A DNA stretch of 64,000 nucleotides from Lutraria lutraria (GCA_964023205.1 OZ026838.1:24579843-24643842), one strand, 5' to 3'. Shown: positions 50,200 to 62,325, counted from the stretch's first letter. Numbers and translations: made by a program. Notes: a model not told the origin generated them from the sequence alone.

Positions 50200-50205
50200 T
50201 ACATC
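49560..50205 (+). pseudogene. 5'-truncated LINE 3' end with (ATT)n tail
   Basis: The last about 70 codons of a non-LTR polymerase are visible at 49587-49805: KKKAFSYHSMEVWNSIPIEI and then STFKQQYKNYLF. This is the conserved AFSYxGxxxWNxLP block that closes many LINE ORFs. A 3' UTR follows, with TGTAAATAAATAAAGTAAAT, and then an (ATT)n run at 50163-50200, a typical LINE tail. The rest of the ORF is missing. Confidence 0.75.
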
Positions 50206-50231
50206 TCCTTGTATTTCTATTCAGTCGGACA

Positions 50232-50431
50232 CAGTAAAACCCCATTAATCCGTTTTTCCGGACCATAGGGAGAGCCCAGGTTACAAAGGTTCCCAGATTA
50301 GAAAATACTTCTTTCCTTTGAACAGAAGCATAAGAATATTCGTACTAAAGATTTGACCGACAATCCGGTCCGGTTTATGGAAGTATAAGAGGGATCCGGA
50401 TTCGAGGCGTCCGGTTCAAGAGTAGCCACTG
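50232..50431. mobile_element. Short palindromic element, TA-flank family, copy d
   Basis: It begins CAGTAAAACCCCATTAATCC and ends with a stretch whose complement begins CAGTGGCTACTCTTGAACCG, followed by TA. CCGGTCC/GGACCGG-type words pair inside. About 200 bp. It lies directly after the LINE tail. Confidence 0.55.
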
Positions 50432-52117
50432 TATTTCCAAATAAAAAATATTCGACCAAAGAGACAAGCAATACGATGACTCCTTACTTATATCACATTT
50501 GTGGCCTTTTCATGTAGGTTACACTGTACTTACACGTTTTACATTATATATTGGTCGTTTCTGTAGCGATCAATTATCCTCTAAGCTTTTATATAGGTTT
50601 ACAAAATCTGATAGTGCTTGTACATAAGTATTCTTTCAGTTTAAGATGAATTGAAGTTCTGGATCGTGAAATGCTTTGAGACATTTATGATATTGACTAC
50701 ATCTTGTATCAGTTTTTACGAAATCCTGTTAGGGACTCTTGATTAGCATGCTACGGCATGGACAGGATTCCGTAATCTACTTTCATCATAAAGGCTTTTT
50801 TGAAACGAAAAGAAAAACAGAAATAAAATGATCCTATAGCGTAGATACTTGAAGAAGACGTTTGCTATTGTTTCAAAGTAACATTCAAAGTAACAAGCAG
50901 TTCACGTTGAAACAACAGATGCTAGTAATAGTACGTGCGAAATATCACGTGTTGACAACTGACTAGGAATATATCATATTAGTACCATTGCCACCTTTCC
51001 GGTAAATGTACGATACGGGTGGTATGTAATATAGCCCCTACTTGAGTCAACAATATGACTGTAGACACTGGTTCGGTCACTCCCGAATTCCGATAACATC
51101 CCAATCTAGAAGCCTTGAAAATCTAGATGAAGTTTAAAATGGTCTCTTTTAAAACTTAATTTAAATTGATTTAATCTGGTAAATATTATTTAGCCAACTT
51201 ACAGCTAACAGTAAATTCTCATCTAACGGATGGCGTCACAAACACCCGTTGTTTACCTGTACCCAAGTTTCAAAACTCAAACTAATTAGTTTTTGTACTT
51301 ATATTCTGTTTTATTTTGAACAAACATTTTAGCTAGGATAGATAACGCGTTAATGCCACATTTTTGTTGTCAGAAATTCTTGTGGTTCCGATTGTTTATG
51401 AATATCACATTGAGTGAAGCCGAGCCGTTCTTGTCTTATATATAATCAAATCTCCCCCTTTTCTTGTCTTATAAATGAAACGGCATGTACTATAATAGAC
51501 ATTGTCTACATAGTTCTATAGAAAATATTTCTGTTTGTTACATTTATATGAAGTTTTCATACCGAAACGTCGCGCTAAAATCCTAAAACATTAATGTATT
51601 TCTCAGACTTGAAGATTTTCAGGTAAACATATGTATCTAGAAGACTGAGACGATTACAGGTGTGTTTTTTCCTTATGCACGTTTAATACATTAACAATTA
51701 TAGTGTGTTTTTTGTCACATAAACTAGAAATTCTTGACTTGGTTTTGGTTATATTTGTGTATAAACTAGAAATGAAAATCAAATAATATTATGAAGCGGA
51801 TGAAATCTGATGTCCATTCAGTGCCACAGGCGTCTAAATAGTATATCTTTTATACAATATTATATACATGTACATTGTAATATAAATATGAATTATATCT
51901 ATACTAAATACAGTATAACTGTGATATTAAGACTTCGTTTGAGACGAATAAAAATATTCCTAAAAATGCAGAGGTTTTATCTAGTGTTAACATGGAGGAT
52001 ATATTGAATTCCGGTCCAAAATATATACGGGGTTTTTATTATGAGCCTGTCTTCATATACAGGTGGTCCGTAAGTGAGGTTTTTACTTTTTTTTTGCTTA
52101 ATTTTGCTATTTTATAA

Positions 52118-52345
52118 GACTCCGTGGGCGAGTGGTTAAAGGTTGCTGACTTCAAATCACTGTAATCTCTCACTGATAGAGGGTCGTGGGTTCGAGCCCC
52201 GCTACCGACCATGTCTCGTTATGTGAGAAACTATAGGAAGTTGCTTATAAATGGAGGGGATTCTAGTACTGGTTCTTCCATGGAACGATGGTTAGGTGAA
52301 CTGTCCGCCTCATATGATTCTGATTGTTGTAAAGGGACGTAAATA
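52118..52345 (+). mobile_element. tRNA-derived SINE, family 1, copy 4
   Basis: A head with GGGCGAGTGGTTAAAGGTTG and a B-box GGGTTCGAGCCCCGC, then body words ATTCTAGTACTGGTTCTTCC and CGCCTCATATGATTCTG. The A-rich tail is degraded. It lies in the gene-poor half of the window. Confidence 0.87.
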
Positions 52346-52704
52346 ATCTAATCGATAAAATTAAATGTTTCTTAAAGAAAATGGTTATTCAGTATCATTG
52401 ATAGAAGTTGTCAAGCAAAACATGTACAAAATCATGTTGAAGGACTGGCTAGTAATTTTATGAAGAATTAGCTACTTTTGTTTTCTTTCTAAAACTAGGT
52501 CATCAAATGTCATTAAACGTACGTGTATATTATAATCAATCCACTCGTCTCATGTAATACATGTATTATATACTACCGTATTATGGGCCATTTTTCTGAT
52601 TTCTACAATTAGGCGAAATAGCATTATTTGGCATTATTTCTGCGGTTACCATAGGAATATTAAACATGTAAGTGTCAAGGTAATTATCTACATAGCAACC
52701 ATCT

Positions 52705-52885
52705 CTATATAGAGGAGCAGTGGTGTAGGGGTAGAGCGTCGGACTCCTAACCCGGATGTTGCGGTTCCGAATCCCGTTACTGGCGGAATTTGACCGGAGC
52801 CTTCATAATACCTTCTTTCGGTGCAAGTACTGGTCATAATCCAGGAAGCAGTATAGTCGAGAGTAGTTACTATATATATATATAT
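52705..52885 (+). mobile_element. tRNA-derived SINE, family 4
   Basis: The head GTGGTGTAGGGGTAGAGCGT holds an A-box. GCGGTTCCGAATCCCGTTAC is a B-box with one extra base. A body of about 90 bp and a (TA)n tail at 52871-52888 follow. The inserted base and poor acceptor pairing argue against a functional tRNA gene. Confidence 0.6.
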
Positions 52886-53279
52886 ATAAGTGGTAAAAAC
52901 TTGATTCAAAATTTCAATCGAAGTAAAATAAATAAGTTTAAACTAGTTAAGAGATGTCACGAGTAATTTATTCCGACATTTCCTTTAACAGACAAAAGGC
53001 CTTGAAATGTTGTATTTTTATTATTTTTGTTTAGTATGTATATAAAAAATCTCGTATGTCATAATGACGTTTGCATAATTTACCTATAAGACTTTACATC
53101 ATTAAGCAAAGGCTTTCGTTATTTCATTTCTTTATTTCAAATAAACTATGCGTCATTAACTACGGCTTAATTGAAACACGCTATTTTATTTAATTATTTT
53201 AACGTAGAATTTTAGCTTGTGTTAATCATGTTTTCTATTAAACCGTTTAAACTGTCATACTTGAAAGTGCATTAAGCTT

Positions 53280-53520
53280 AAATTGCGTACAAATCCTTCA
53301 GTGTCGCTGCACGTGTTTTTATGCATCTGTGAGCAATTTGAAATGGAAATGAGGCGAGAAACGGCGATGCAAAAACCTCCGTCACTTTTCCGAGATGTAA
53401 TTAATCGTCTTGTATCGATTACTACTTGCATTGGGCATTGATTTTCCTCGTGGTAATAAAATTGCCACCTATAAATCTAAAATTTCAATTTAAAGACCTT
53501 CAAAGACATTCATCATGTAT
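53280..53520. promoter_or_regulatory. Possible conserved regulatory element
   Basis: This non-repetitive stretch is dense in binding-site-like words: GCACGTG, TTATGCAT, GATGCAAAA (octamer-like), GTAATTAATC (homeodomain) and ATCGATTA. It is more balanced in composition than the flanking AT-rich DNA. This is a pattern judgement only. Confidence 0.2.
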
Positions 53521-53984
53521 TTTACAAACAAAGATAATTTAATTATTCATAATTATACGTGTTGAGCACGCACTTTGCCGATGATTAAAACAATCAGATT
53601 TCAATCTAATTAAAATACGTTGGTTGCCGCATCTGACGTTCTTGGGGCAAGACACGCACACGAAGTGTGTATTAAAGAACTCGCGGTCGTTTTAGTAGTA
53701 AATATATTCCTTCAATCCAGGGTTGGCGAGCGAATTTACGACCCAGTCAGCTCAGTCTGGGAGGTGGAGTGTACAACACTATTCAGGGTTGGGAAAATTA
53801 TTTTACAAATCAGATAATTAGATCCAAGAAACTTTATACGTCAATTGAAGCATTAAACACTTTTTTATTATAAAATTATCAAAATGATCACGTGACAGTG
53901 ATCATATATTTATCCGGTAAAGACGATGGAATTGGTAATGTTAATGATGGTCCCGGTAACGGAAATGCTTATGATAATTATGAT

Positions 53985-54180
53985 ACCAATAACAATGATG
54001 TGGTTGATTTCTGGAAAGACGATGATGCTTACGATGATTATAATGCTTACAATGATGATGATACCGCTGATGATAATGATGACGATGATAATAATTATAA
54101 TGATGATGATGATAATGCGGATGATAAAGGTGACGATGATTTAGTAGTGATGATTATAATCATGGTATAAGTGATGATGA
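53985..54180 (+). repeat. GAT/GAC-rich low-complexity tract
   Basis: Imperfect GATGAT, GATAAT and TAATGA triplets run for about 200 bp. They give open frames in two registers (Asp/Asn-rich and Met/Ile-rich), which are artefacts of the triplet repeat. Confidence 0.8.
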
Positions 54181-55514
54181 AGTAGATATGTTCAGACGAT
54201 GTGAAAGAAAAAAAATTAATTTGGTTAATTTCTTCCTCAAAAATATTTTAACAAATTTAGACCAAAAAAAACCTGAAAAAAATATTTCACAAAAAACATA
54301 TGAATGAACACAACTGCACATAAATGAACACGACTGTCAGTGATTGTATCAATTTTTTTTAAAGTTAATTAATGTTATTTTAATTTCCGAACATTTTTTC
54401 AAACATGCAAACATCTGTGGTAATTCAAAGGGCAAACAATTCAACTCGGACTGGTTTATTGATTCTACACTTTATGTAAACTGATGCCATTCTTTCTATT
54501 GAATACCAGTCAGATGTTGCTGATGATGAAATTTTAATCTAGAATTTTTAATTGATCATTAACCACACGATACGGGGAATATTCCAATATTTCCTAGCGA
54601 TTAGAATTGTCGATCGAGTTCTAAGGAAATGCATTTTAAAAAGATTAACTCTAAATGGAAGCGACCAACTGGAAGCACAAGCAGCATGACTGACGATTGA
54701 CATGCAAAGTCAGAATTATATTCTTTTTAAATACAATCATGTTTGAAATGATACTCCTTTTTAGGTAGCATGCTGTGGTTTTGAAGATATTGTCAGATAT
54801 CTGAAATAGTTTTCTGGAAATCACCGATTCCGATCAAGCTAATAGGAAATGTGAAATTCAAAACTTCTTTTATACACGAGATACGCATGTAACGGTTTGA
54901 GGTCACGTGCCTTTTAATCTATAAATCAGTTCAATTTCAGGCAGATTTTTCAGAAAGCGTTAAAAGCACTATAAATGCTAGAGCCGTCAGAAAAATCCGT
55001 AAATACCACGACCGGCCACATTGACATTTAACCACTGCCCATCTGTCAATATCCGGCATTTTTCTCCAGCCACAAAGTATTTCTTACATAGGGGTCTAAA
55101 AAGACATGAAAAGAATGGGGATTTAATTGCCTTGTTATCGGTTTGTATTAGATTGGTCGACTGTGAGGTATTTTCACTGAATTTGATTTTCTACCAGCTG
55201 CGTGTTATTGGGGGCATAAAGGAGAACGTCTTGTAATAAAAAAAGCTGGTCAAACTTGACTCATTTATATTCAGAAGATGCATATACTCGTATTGAGTTA
55301 CAGCCGCTTGTAAAATATGTGAGTTCACTTAGAAAATATCTTAAACTATGGTTTTCATTACTACAGTCGCTGCTTCGATACCATCATGATTAGTCAGTAG
55401 TCATGTAGAAATCATATTGATTTTAACAAGTAGGATAAATTATGTTTGTTTACAAACATGTTTCTCACGAATTACGTTGATGTTATACAGTAATTCCATA
55501 CAATAAACATGGTA

Positions 55515-55689
55515 CATTAAAACCACTAACAATCGGACTCCCAGAAAACCGGAATTCTCTGAAAATCGGAGGATATTATCGAGTCTCATTATTTTCGGAA
55601 TTTACCAAAAGTTCTCTGAAAACCGGAATTCTTAGAAAACCGGATGTTTGCCCAATCCGGAAGGGGTCCGGATTTCAGGAATTTTACTG
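55515..55689. mobile_element. Short palindromic element, TA-flank family, copy e
   Basis: It is flanked by TA on both sides. The left begins CATTAAAACCACTAACAATC. The right, on the minus strand, begins CAGTAAAATTCCTGAAATCC. The word GAAAACCGGAATTCT is present in both halves. 175 bp. Confidence 0.65.
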
Positions 55690-56160
55690 TATATGTGAAG
55701 TACAGTAAACACGGTTACAATACACTAGGACATTGTTAAAGTTTTACATAAATTGAAAATATTTCCCTATTGACTAGGGTCTCCATTATTTCATTGCAGA
55801 GAAGATGGTTGTTGGTCACAAGGCTTATTCTAATGTGTCTAGTCCAAATCAATGTCCAGTGTAAATAGCTGTGTCAAAACTGTTGTCTGTATTACGTACA
55901 TCCTCATTGTTTGTACGGCCAGAAAAATGTTAAGTTTACGGTAATGCGACTGACCCTACCGTTCGGCATTGACCATAAAGTTTCTTATTGAAAAAAAACT
56001 TAAGTACGAAAATATTTGGGCACGAGTAAAATATAAAAGAGAAGTTTTTCGATTTATTTATATTATTTGTTTGGCCAAGTAACCCGTTACATGATTATTT
56101 TTCAAGCCTAATAAGTAATTACAAAATTGATGTACATTGTATTAAAATATTATCCTAGCA

Positions 56161-56288
56161 CAGTGCAACCTCTCCAAAGCAACACCATTTGGGAGTAGCA
56201 AAATTATGTTGTTGTTGAGATATTAAATCGTTCATAGGGAAAAACCATGTTGTTGTTGCTAGGTTGTTGCTCAAGGGGTGGGGTACTG
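56161..56288. mobile_element. Short palindromic element, TA-flank family, copy f
   Basis: The left is CAGTGCAACCTCTCCAAAGC. The right, on the minus strand, is CAGTACCCCACCCCTTGAGC. The GTTGTTGTTG stretches pair loosely with the CAACAC words. 128 bp. Confidence 0.45.
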
Positions 56289-57340
56289 TCCACGCAACTG
56301 TACTTAGTAAATGATAACGAACATGGTAAAATCTAAGAAGACGTTGTGGAGTATCTAATTAACCGTGAGTCAAATTTATTGTTTACAAGAAACGTAATTT
56401 TCTTGCAAAATGTTGTTGTTTTCAAATTTACGACTGTAGAAAACAATCTATCACGGAAGGGAGATCTTGTTCGGCTAGAGTTATCTACATGTATTTCAGT
56501 CGCTGTTTTAAGTAGATTTTTTTATGTAGTTATTAAAATAATGATTTGCTGAAGATGTACAGCTTGTAGTCTTGTCATGAAAAGATCCAGTCTTCTATCG
56601 CAACAGTTATTTGTATATCAAGTCATAAAATATTCGATTTTACATATATCTACCATGTCTTGTTAAGACTGTAGATTTTATTAGAACGGGTCAATATCTT
56701 GGCCATTCATCATCATTTTACAACATAACCGCACACATCATTGAATGAATTCGAAACTTGATATAACAGAGGAGCACCGCCTTCCTTGTTATTCATAGAA
56801 AGTTGAGAAAAAATTCTTTTAATCTCTTTCTATCCTTAAATGGCAGACATTTATGGCTGTTTTGACAGCTTGCTTCCTAATTTTCAAATTAATCGTACGA
56901 CGATCTACAATCCCGTTCTGACATTTAAAGGCGAGATTTGGCGAGATTTTACCCTCTTAATCACGTTTCTTAGCCAGTTTTAATCAATAATTTGATTTGC
57001 CTCATCATAGTTTGATAAAATTTTAATGCCTTTTTTGATGAGCTTAGAGGAATGAGCATTCCGGATCTACGATTAATGCGAAAATCTTAAAATGGGACAC
57101 TGAAAAACCCACGCAATTACTAGTATATTTTAAAATAAATGTGAATTTTGGAATTGATTGCTTTTCACGCTGTGTTCAATACGAATGAAAATTCGAAAAT
57201 ACATTACCGAAACAGCTATCGATGCCGGTGCACTGATTTTTTATTTGTTTGTTTTTGTGCAATTTCAATGAAGTCTATATGTGGCTGGTATTTCTTGTAA
57301 GAGTGTGATTTATTCCTCCATTTTATGTACGCATGATACT

Positions 57341-57533
57341 TTTTAGAAACTAAACGACAGTTCAGTTTTCCATAGCCGTCACTCGCTCGGTGCGCATGAC
57401 TTTTTATGTTGACCAATGTACTACCGTTCTCTACATACACCATGCAATTATTTAACTAGTTGCCGTTTAATGTGGCAGTACAAGTCTATGGAAGTTCATT
57501 TTCATGAGTACATTCAGTACTTTGATTTCTTTA
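57341..57533 (+). repeat. Dispersed repeat family C, fullest copy
   Basis: The word order is TAGAAACTAAACGACAGTTC, CCATAGCCGTCACTCGCTCG, CTACATACACCATGCAATTA, CAGTACAAGTCTATGGAAGT and CATTCAGTACTTTGATT. It is the longest of the five copies. There is no tRNA-like promoter and no ORF. Confidence 0.65.
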
Positions 57534-57759
57534 TTGCGAACATCTTTGCTTTTGGCAACCGCCATTTCGTCTGCACGTAAGAAGGGAACCAGTGAAAGGT
57601 TTGGTTCCACGTTCATTTAATGGTAACTGAATTCGATTTCATATTTTCATTAAATTAAATGATGTTAATTTGTTTTATTCTATATTCGTTTATTGTCCGC
57701 ATTTTGTTATGTATTCTTTCATCGGCGACTTTATACATTTCTTATTCGTTTCTTTTGTT

Positions 57760-60700
57760 GTATGTATATGGTCCTGTATTGTTTTACTGTTTGCATATGG
57801 TCCTGTATTGTTTTACTGATGTTTATATATAATTATGTATTGTTTTACTGATGTATGTATATGGTCTTGTATTGTTTAACTGATGTTTGTGTATGGTCCT
57901 GTATTGTTTTACAAATGTTTGTGTATGGTCCTGTATTGTTTTACTGATGTTTGTGTATGGTCCTGTATTGTTTTACTGATGTTTGCGTATGGTCCTGTAT
58001 TGTTTTACTGATGTCTGCATATGGTCCTGTATTGTTTTACAAATGTTTGTGTATGGTCCTGTATTGTTTTACTAATGTTTGTGTATGGTCCTGTATTGTT
58101 TTACTGATGTTTGTGTATGTTCCTGTATTGTTTTACTGATGTCTGCATATGGTCCTGTATTGTTTTACTAATGTTTGTGTATGGTCCTGTATTGTTTTAC
58201 TAATGTTTGTGTATGGTCCTGTATTGTTTTACTGATGTTTGTGTATGGTCATGTTTTTTTTTTTACTAATGTTTGTGTATGGTCCTGTATTGTTTTTCTA
58301 ATGTTTGTGTATGGTCCTGTATTGTTTTACTGATGTTTGTGTATGGTCCTGTATTGTTTTACTGATGTCTGCATATGGTCATGTATTGTTTAACTAGTGC
58401 TTGTGTATGGTCATGTAGTGTTTTACTTATGTACGTGCATGATCATGTGTTGTTTTACTGATGTCTCTTTATAATTATGTATTGTTTTACTGATGTCTGT
58501 TGCGGTCATGTATTGTTTAACTAGTGCTTATGTATGGTCCTGTATTGTTTTACTAATGTTTGTGTATGGTCCTGTATTGTTTTACTAATGTTTGTGTATG
58601 GTCCTGTATTGTTTTACTGATGTTTGTGTATGGTCATGTTTTTTTTTTTACTAATGTTTGTGTATGGTCCTGTATTGTTTTTCTAATGTTTGTGTATGGT
58701 CCTGTATTGTTTTACTGATGTTTGTGTATGGTCCTGTATTGTTTTACTGATGTCTGCATATGGTCATGTATTGTTTAACTAGTGCTTGTGTATGGTCATG
58801 TAGTGTTTTACTTATGTACGTGCATGATCATGTTTTGTTTTACTGATGTCTCTTTATAATTATGTATTGTTTTACTGATGTCTGTGTATGGCCATGTATT
58901 GTTTTACTGATGTCTCTATAATTATAATAATGTATTGTTGTTCTGATGTATATGTATGGTCATGTATTGTTTTACTGATGTCTGTATATAATTATGTATT
59001 GTTGTACTGATTTCTGTATATGATCCTTATTGTTTTACTGATGTCTGTGTATGGCCATGTATTGTTTTACTGATGTCTCTATAATTATAATAATGTATTG
59101 TTGTTCTGATGTATATGTATGGTCATGCATTGTTTTACTGATGTCTGTATATAATTATGTATTGTTTTACTGATTTATGTATATGATCCTTATTGTTTTA
59201 CTGATGTCTGTATATAATTATGTATTGTTTTACTGATTTATGTATATGATCCTTATTGTTTTACTGATGTCTGGGTATGGTCATGCATTGTTTTACTGAT
59301 ACCTGGGTATGGTCATGTATTGTTTTACTGATGTCTCTTTATAATTATGTATTGTTTTACTGATGTACGTGTATGGTTATGTATTGTTTTACTGATGTGT
59401 CTTTATAATTATGTATTGTTTTACTGATGTATGTGTATGGTCATGCATTGTTTTACTGATGTCTGGGTATGGTCATGTATTGTTTTACTGATGTCTCTTT
59501 ATAATTATGTATTGTTTTACTGATTTATGTATATGATCCTTATTGTTTTACTGATGTCTGTATATAATTATGTATTGTTTTACTGATTTATGTATATGAT
59601 CCTTATTGTTTTACTGATGTCTGGGTATGGTCATGCATTGTTTTACTGATACCTGGGTATGGTCATGTATTGTTTTACTGATGTCTCTTTATAATTATGT
59701 ATTGTTTTACTGATGTACGTGTATGGTTATGTATTGTTTTACTGATGTGTCTTTATAATTATGTATTGTTTTACTGATGTATGTGTATGGTCATGCATTG
59801 TTTTACTGATGTCTGGGTATGGTCATGTATTGTTTTACTGATGTCTCTTTATAATTATGTATTGTTTTACTGATGTATGTGTATGGTCATGCATTGTTTT
59901 ACTGATGTATGTGTATGGTCATGCATTGTTTTACTGATGTACGTGTATGGTCATGTTTTGTTTTACTGATGTCTGTATATTGTTATGTATTATGTCTCTA
60001 TATAATCATGTATTTTTTTACTGATGTCTCTATATGATCATGTATTACATTATTTTACTGATGTCTGTTATGGTCAGTAAAACGTCTGTGTATAGTCATG
60101 TATTGTTTAACTGATGTCTCTATAATTATAATCATGTATTGTCTTACTGATGTATGTGTATGGTCATATATTATTTTACTGATGTCGATATATAATTATG
60201 TATTGTTTTACTGATTTATGTATATTATCCTTATTGTTTTACTGCTGTCTGTGTATGATCATGTATTGTTTTACTGATATCTCTTTATAATTATGTATAG
60301 TTTTACTGATGTCTGGGTATGGTCATGTTTTGTTTTACTGATGTCTGTATATGGTTATGTATTATGTCTCAATATAATCATGTATTATTCTACTGATGTC
60401 TCTATATGATCATGTATTATATTATTTTACTGATGTCTGTTATGGTCATGTTTTACTTATGTCTGTGTATGGTCATGTATTGTTTTACAGATGTCTGTGT
60501 ATGGTCATGTATTGTTTTACTGATGTCTCTTTATAATTATGTATTGTTTTACTGATGTCTGTATATGGTTATGTATTGTTTTACTGATGTATGTGTATGG
60601 TCATGTATTATATTATTTTACTAATGTCTGTGTATGGCTATGTATTGTTTTACTGATGTCTCTTTATAATTATGTATTGTTTTACTGATGTCTGTATATG

Positions 60701-61421
60701 GTTATGTATTGTTTTACTGATGTATGTGTATGGTCATGTATTGTTTTACTGATGTCTCTTTATAAATATGTATTGTTTTACTGATGTCTGTATATGGTTA
60801 TATATCACGCCTACTACAAGATACTCGTCTGTCATTGGATGATTTGACGTCACGTGGTGACCTAATATATACTATATTAGGTTAACAGAATATATTAGGT
60901 CTGTAATGGAGTCATTTATATTTAAATATTGGGTCTGTAATGGATGCTTTTATTGGAAATGATGATGAGGAAGGTAGTCTGCGTGATATAATCGTTACAG
61001 GGATAGTAACTGACCCGATACGGGATATACGGGTCTGTGGAAAACCATATCGGGACTCGACCTTCGGTCTCGCCCCATATGGTTTTCCAAAGACCTGTAT
61101 ATCCCGTATCGGGTCAGTTACTTACCCTGTAACTATTAGTATTACGTCTCTATATAATCATGTATTTTTTTACTGATGTCTCAATATGATCATGTATTAT
61201 ATTATTTTACTAATGTCTGTGTATGGCCAAGTATTGTTTTACTGATGTCTGTGTATGGTCATGTATTGTTTTACTGATGTCTGTATATGGTCATGTATTG
61301 TTTTACTGATATCTGTATATGGCCATGTATTGTTTAACTGATGTCTGTATATGGTCATGTATTGTTTTACTGATGTCTGTATATGGCCACATATTGTTTT
61401 ACTGATATCTGTATGTGGACT
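57760..61421. repeat. Satellite array of about 32-bp monomers (TGTATTGTTTTACTGATG...)
   Basis: Well over 90 head-to-tail units share the core TATTGTTTTACTGATGTCTG followed by a variable TRTATGGTCATG part. Subtypes differ at the variable part (TATGGTCCTG, TATAATTATG, TCTTTATAATTATG, TATGATCCT) and group in blocks. Block duplications are visible at offsets of about 384 bp (58250 versus 58634), 350 bp (59271 versus 59621) and 163 bp (58911 versus 59074). Because 32 is not a multiple of 3, it gives chance frames such as the one at 57951-58139; these are not genes. A 337-bp insert interrupts it at 60802-61138. Confidence 0.92.
60802..61138. mobile_element. 337-bp insert in the satellite with a near-perfect 57-bp-arm hairpin
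   Basis: Sibling monomers at about 59970-60010 and 60345-60380 read TATGGTTATGTATTATGTCT straight through, so the empty site is known. Here unrelated sequence is inserted between GGTTAT and GTATTACGTCTC. The arms are 60994-61050 and 61077-61133 and differ at only about four positions. The 26-bp centre holds a smaller hairpin GACCTTCGGTC. Further left are a small palindrome CCTAATATATACTATATTAGG (60862-60882) and TGACGTCACGTG (60845-60856). A target duplication is not resolved. The open frame across the hairpin is a by-product. Confidence 0.6.
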
Positions 61422-62012
61422 TTAACTTACGCCTGTATTTGGTTTAGTATTGTTTCTGTAACGTTTGTAGTTTGTTTCATATTCATTATTTCTACATACG
61501 TTGTTTTCATTATTTTTCTACATGCAAGGTGTGTTAGATTATAAAGTACAACATTCTGATATAGATTAAGAACGCAAAGCGGTCTAACAAAAATATCATC
61601 TGCAATTTTCCATTTTTTTCTGAAATTATTCTGTCGATAGTCATAGTTAGCCTCATGACGTGTTCAGCCCCCCGCAAATACTAGTTTATTGAAGTCACAT
61701 GTAGCAATGTCTGTATTCTATTTTGTCATTCCTGTATTTAACTTAAATGTAATCGTGTGATATACATCTTGCTAAATATACAAGCAGGGATGCACCTAAT
61801 TAACACATGAGTATTCAATAGTCGATGTGCATGTTTATATATAGCAACCTTTTTGCGTTGAATGACATGTGTGTCTATGATGCTTCCAATCTCATAGTAT
61901 TTGCGCTCAATATTTTCCCTCTATATTGTAATGACATCATAGTTAATCAAATTTGATAATTACAGATTACAGAAATGACAGACGTATACATGATCGTTAA
62001 TACATGCATGTA

Positions 62013-62141
62013 CAGATAAACCTGCGCTAGTGCCACCACCAAATAAAAGCCTCTCTGACATAGATTATGTAGAACAAATTTACCTCCGTTACTACCATAT
62101 ATGTCGTACCAAATAATGGTCTTTATTTACAGGCTTCACTG
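62013..62141. mobile_element. Short palindromic element, TA-flank family, copy g
   Basis: TA flanks both ends. The left begins CAGATAAACCTGCGCTAGTG. The right, on the minus strand, begins CAGTGAAGCCTGTAAATAAA. The words ACCAAATAAAAGCC and ACCAAATAATGGTC mark the two halves. 129 bp. Confidence 0.6.
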
Positions 62142-62325
62142 TATTTACATCCAAGAAAATAGTTATAACTCATTGTAAGCCTATCTAACACAACTGTGAT
62201 ATGTACATACGTCTTTACATCTGTTCGTGTATTTGTACTAGTATTTAACACTCTGATCAAACGTATTTGAAACTTTCGTGTCTCCGCGATAGCGACCACT
62301 TTTACATGTCTGTCTGTAATAAATA

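Noticed and set aside
52718..52800. Functional tRNA gene
   Set aside because: The A and B boxes are present, but the B box has an insertion, the acceptor stem does not pair and a SINE body and (TA)n tail follow.
53892..54170. Asp/Asn-rich open frame of 92 codons
   Set aside because: It results from the GAT-type triplet repeat; a second overlapping frame is also open, as expected for low-complexity DNA.
57951..58139. Open frame with Cys/Val/Leu-rich repeats in the satellite
   Set aside because: It is a translation of the 32-bp repeat. Three monomers restore the frame, so repeats of 32 residues arise by chance. There is no start context or splice support.
60940..61176. 78-codon open frame across the hairpin
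   Set aside because: It reads through both arms of the inverted repeat, so its halves are antisense copies of one another. There is no homology or structure as a protein.
57760..61421. CRISPR array
   Set aside because: Units are contiguous and similar throughout with no unique spacers, and the surroundings are eukaryotic. This is satellite DNA.
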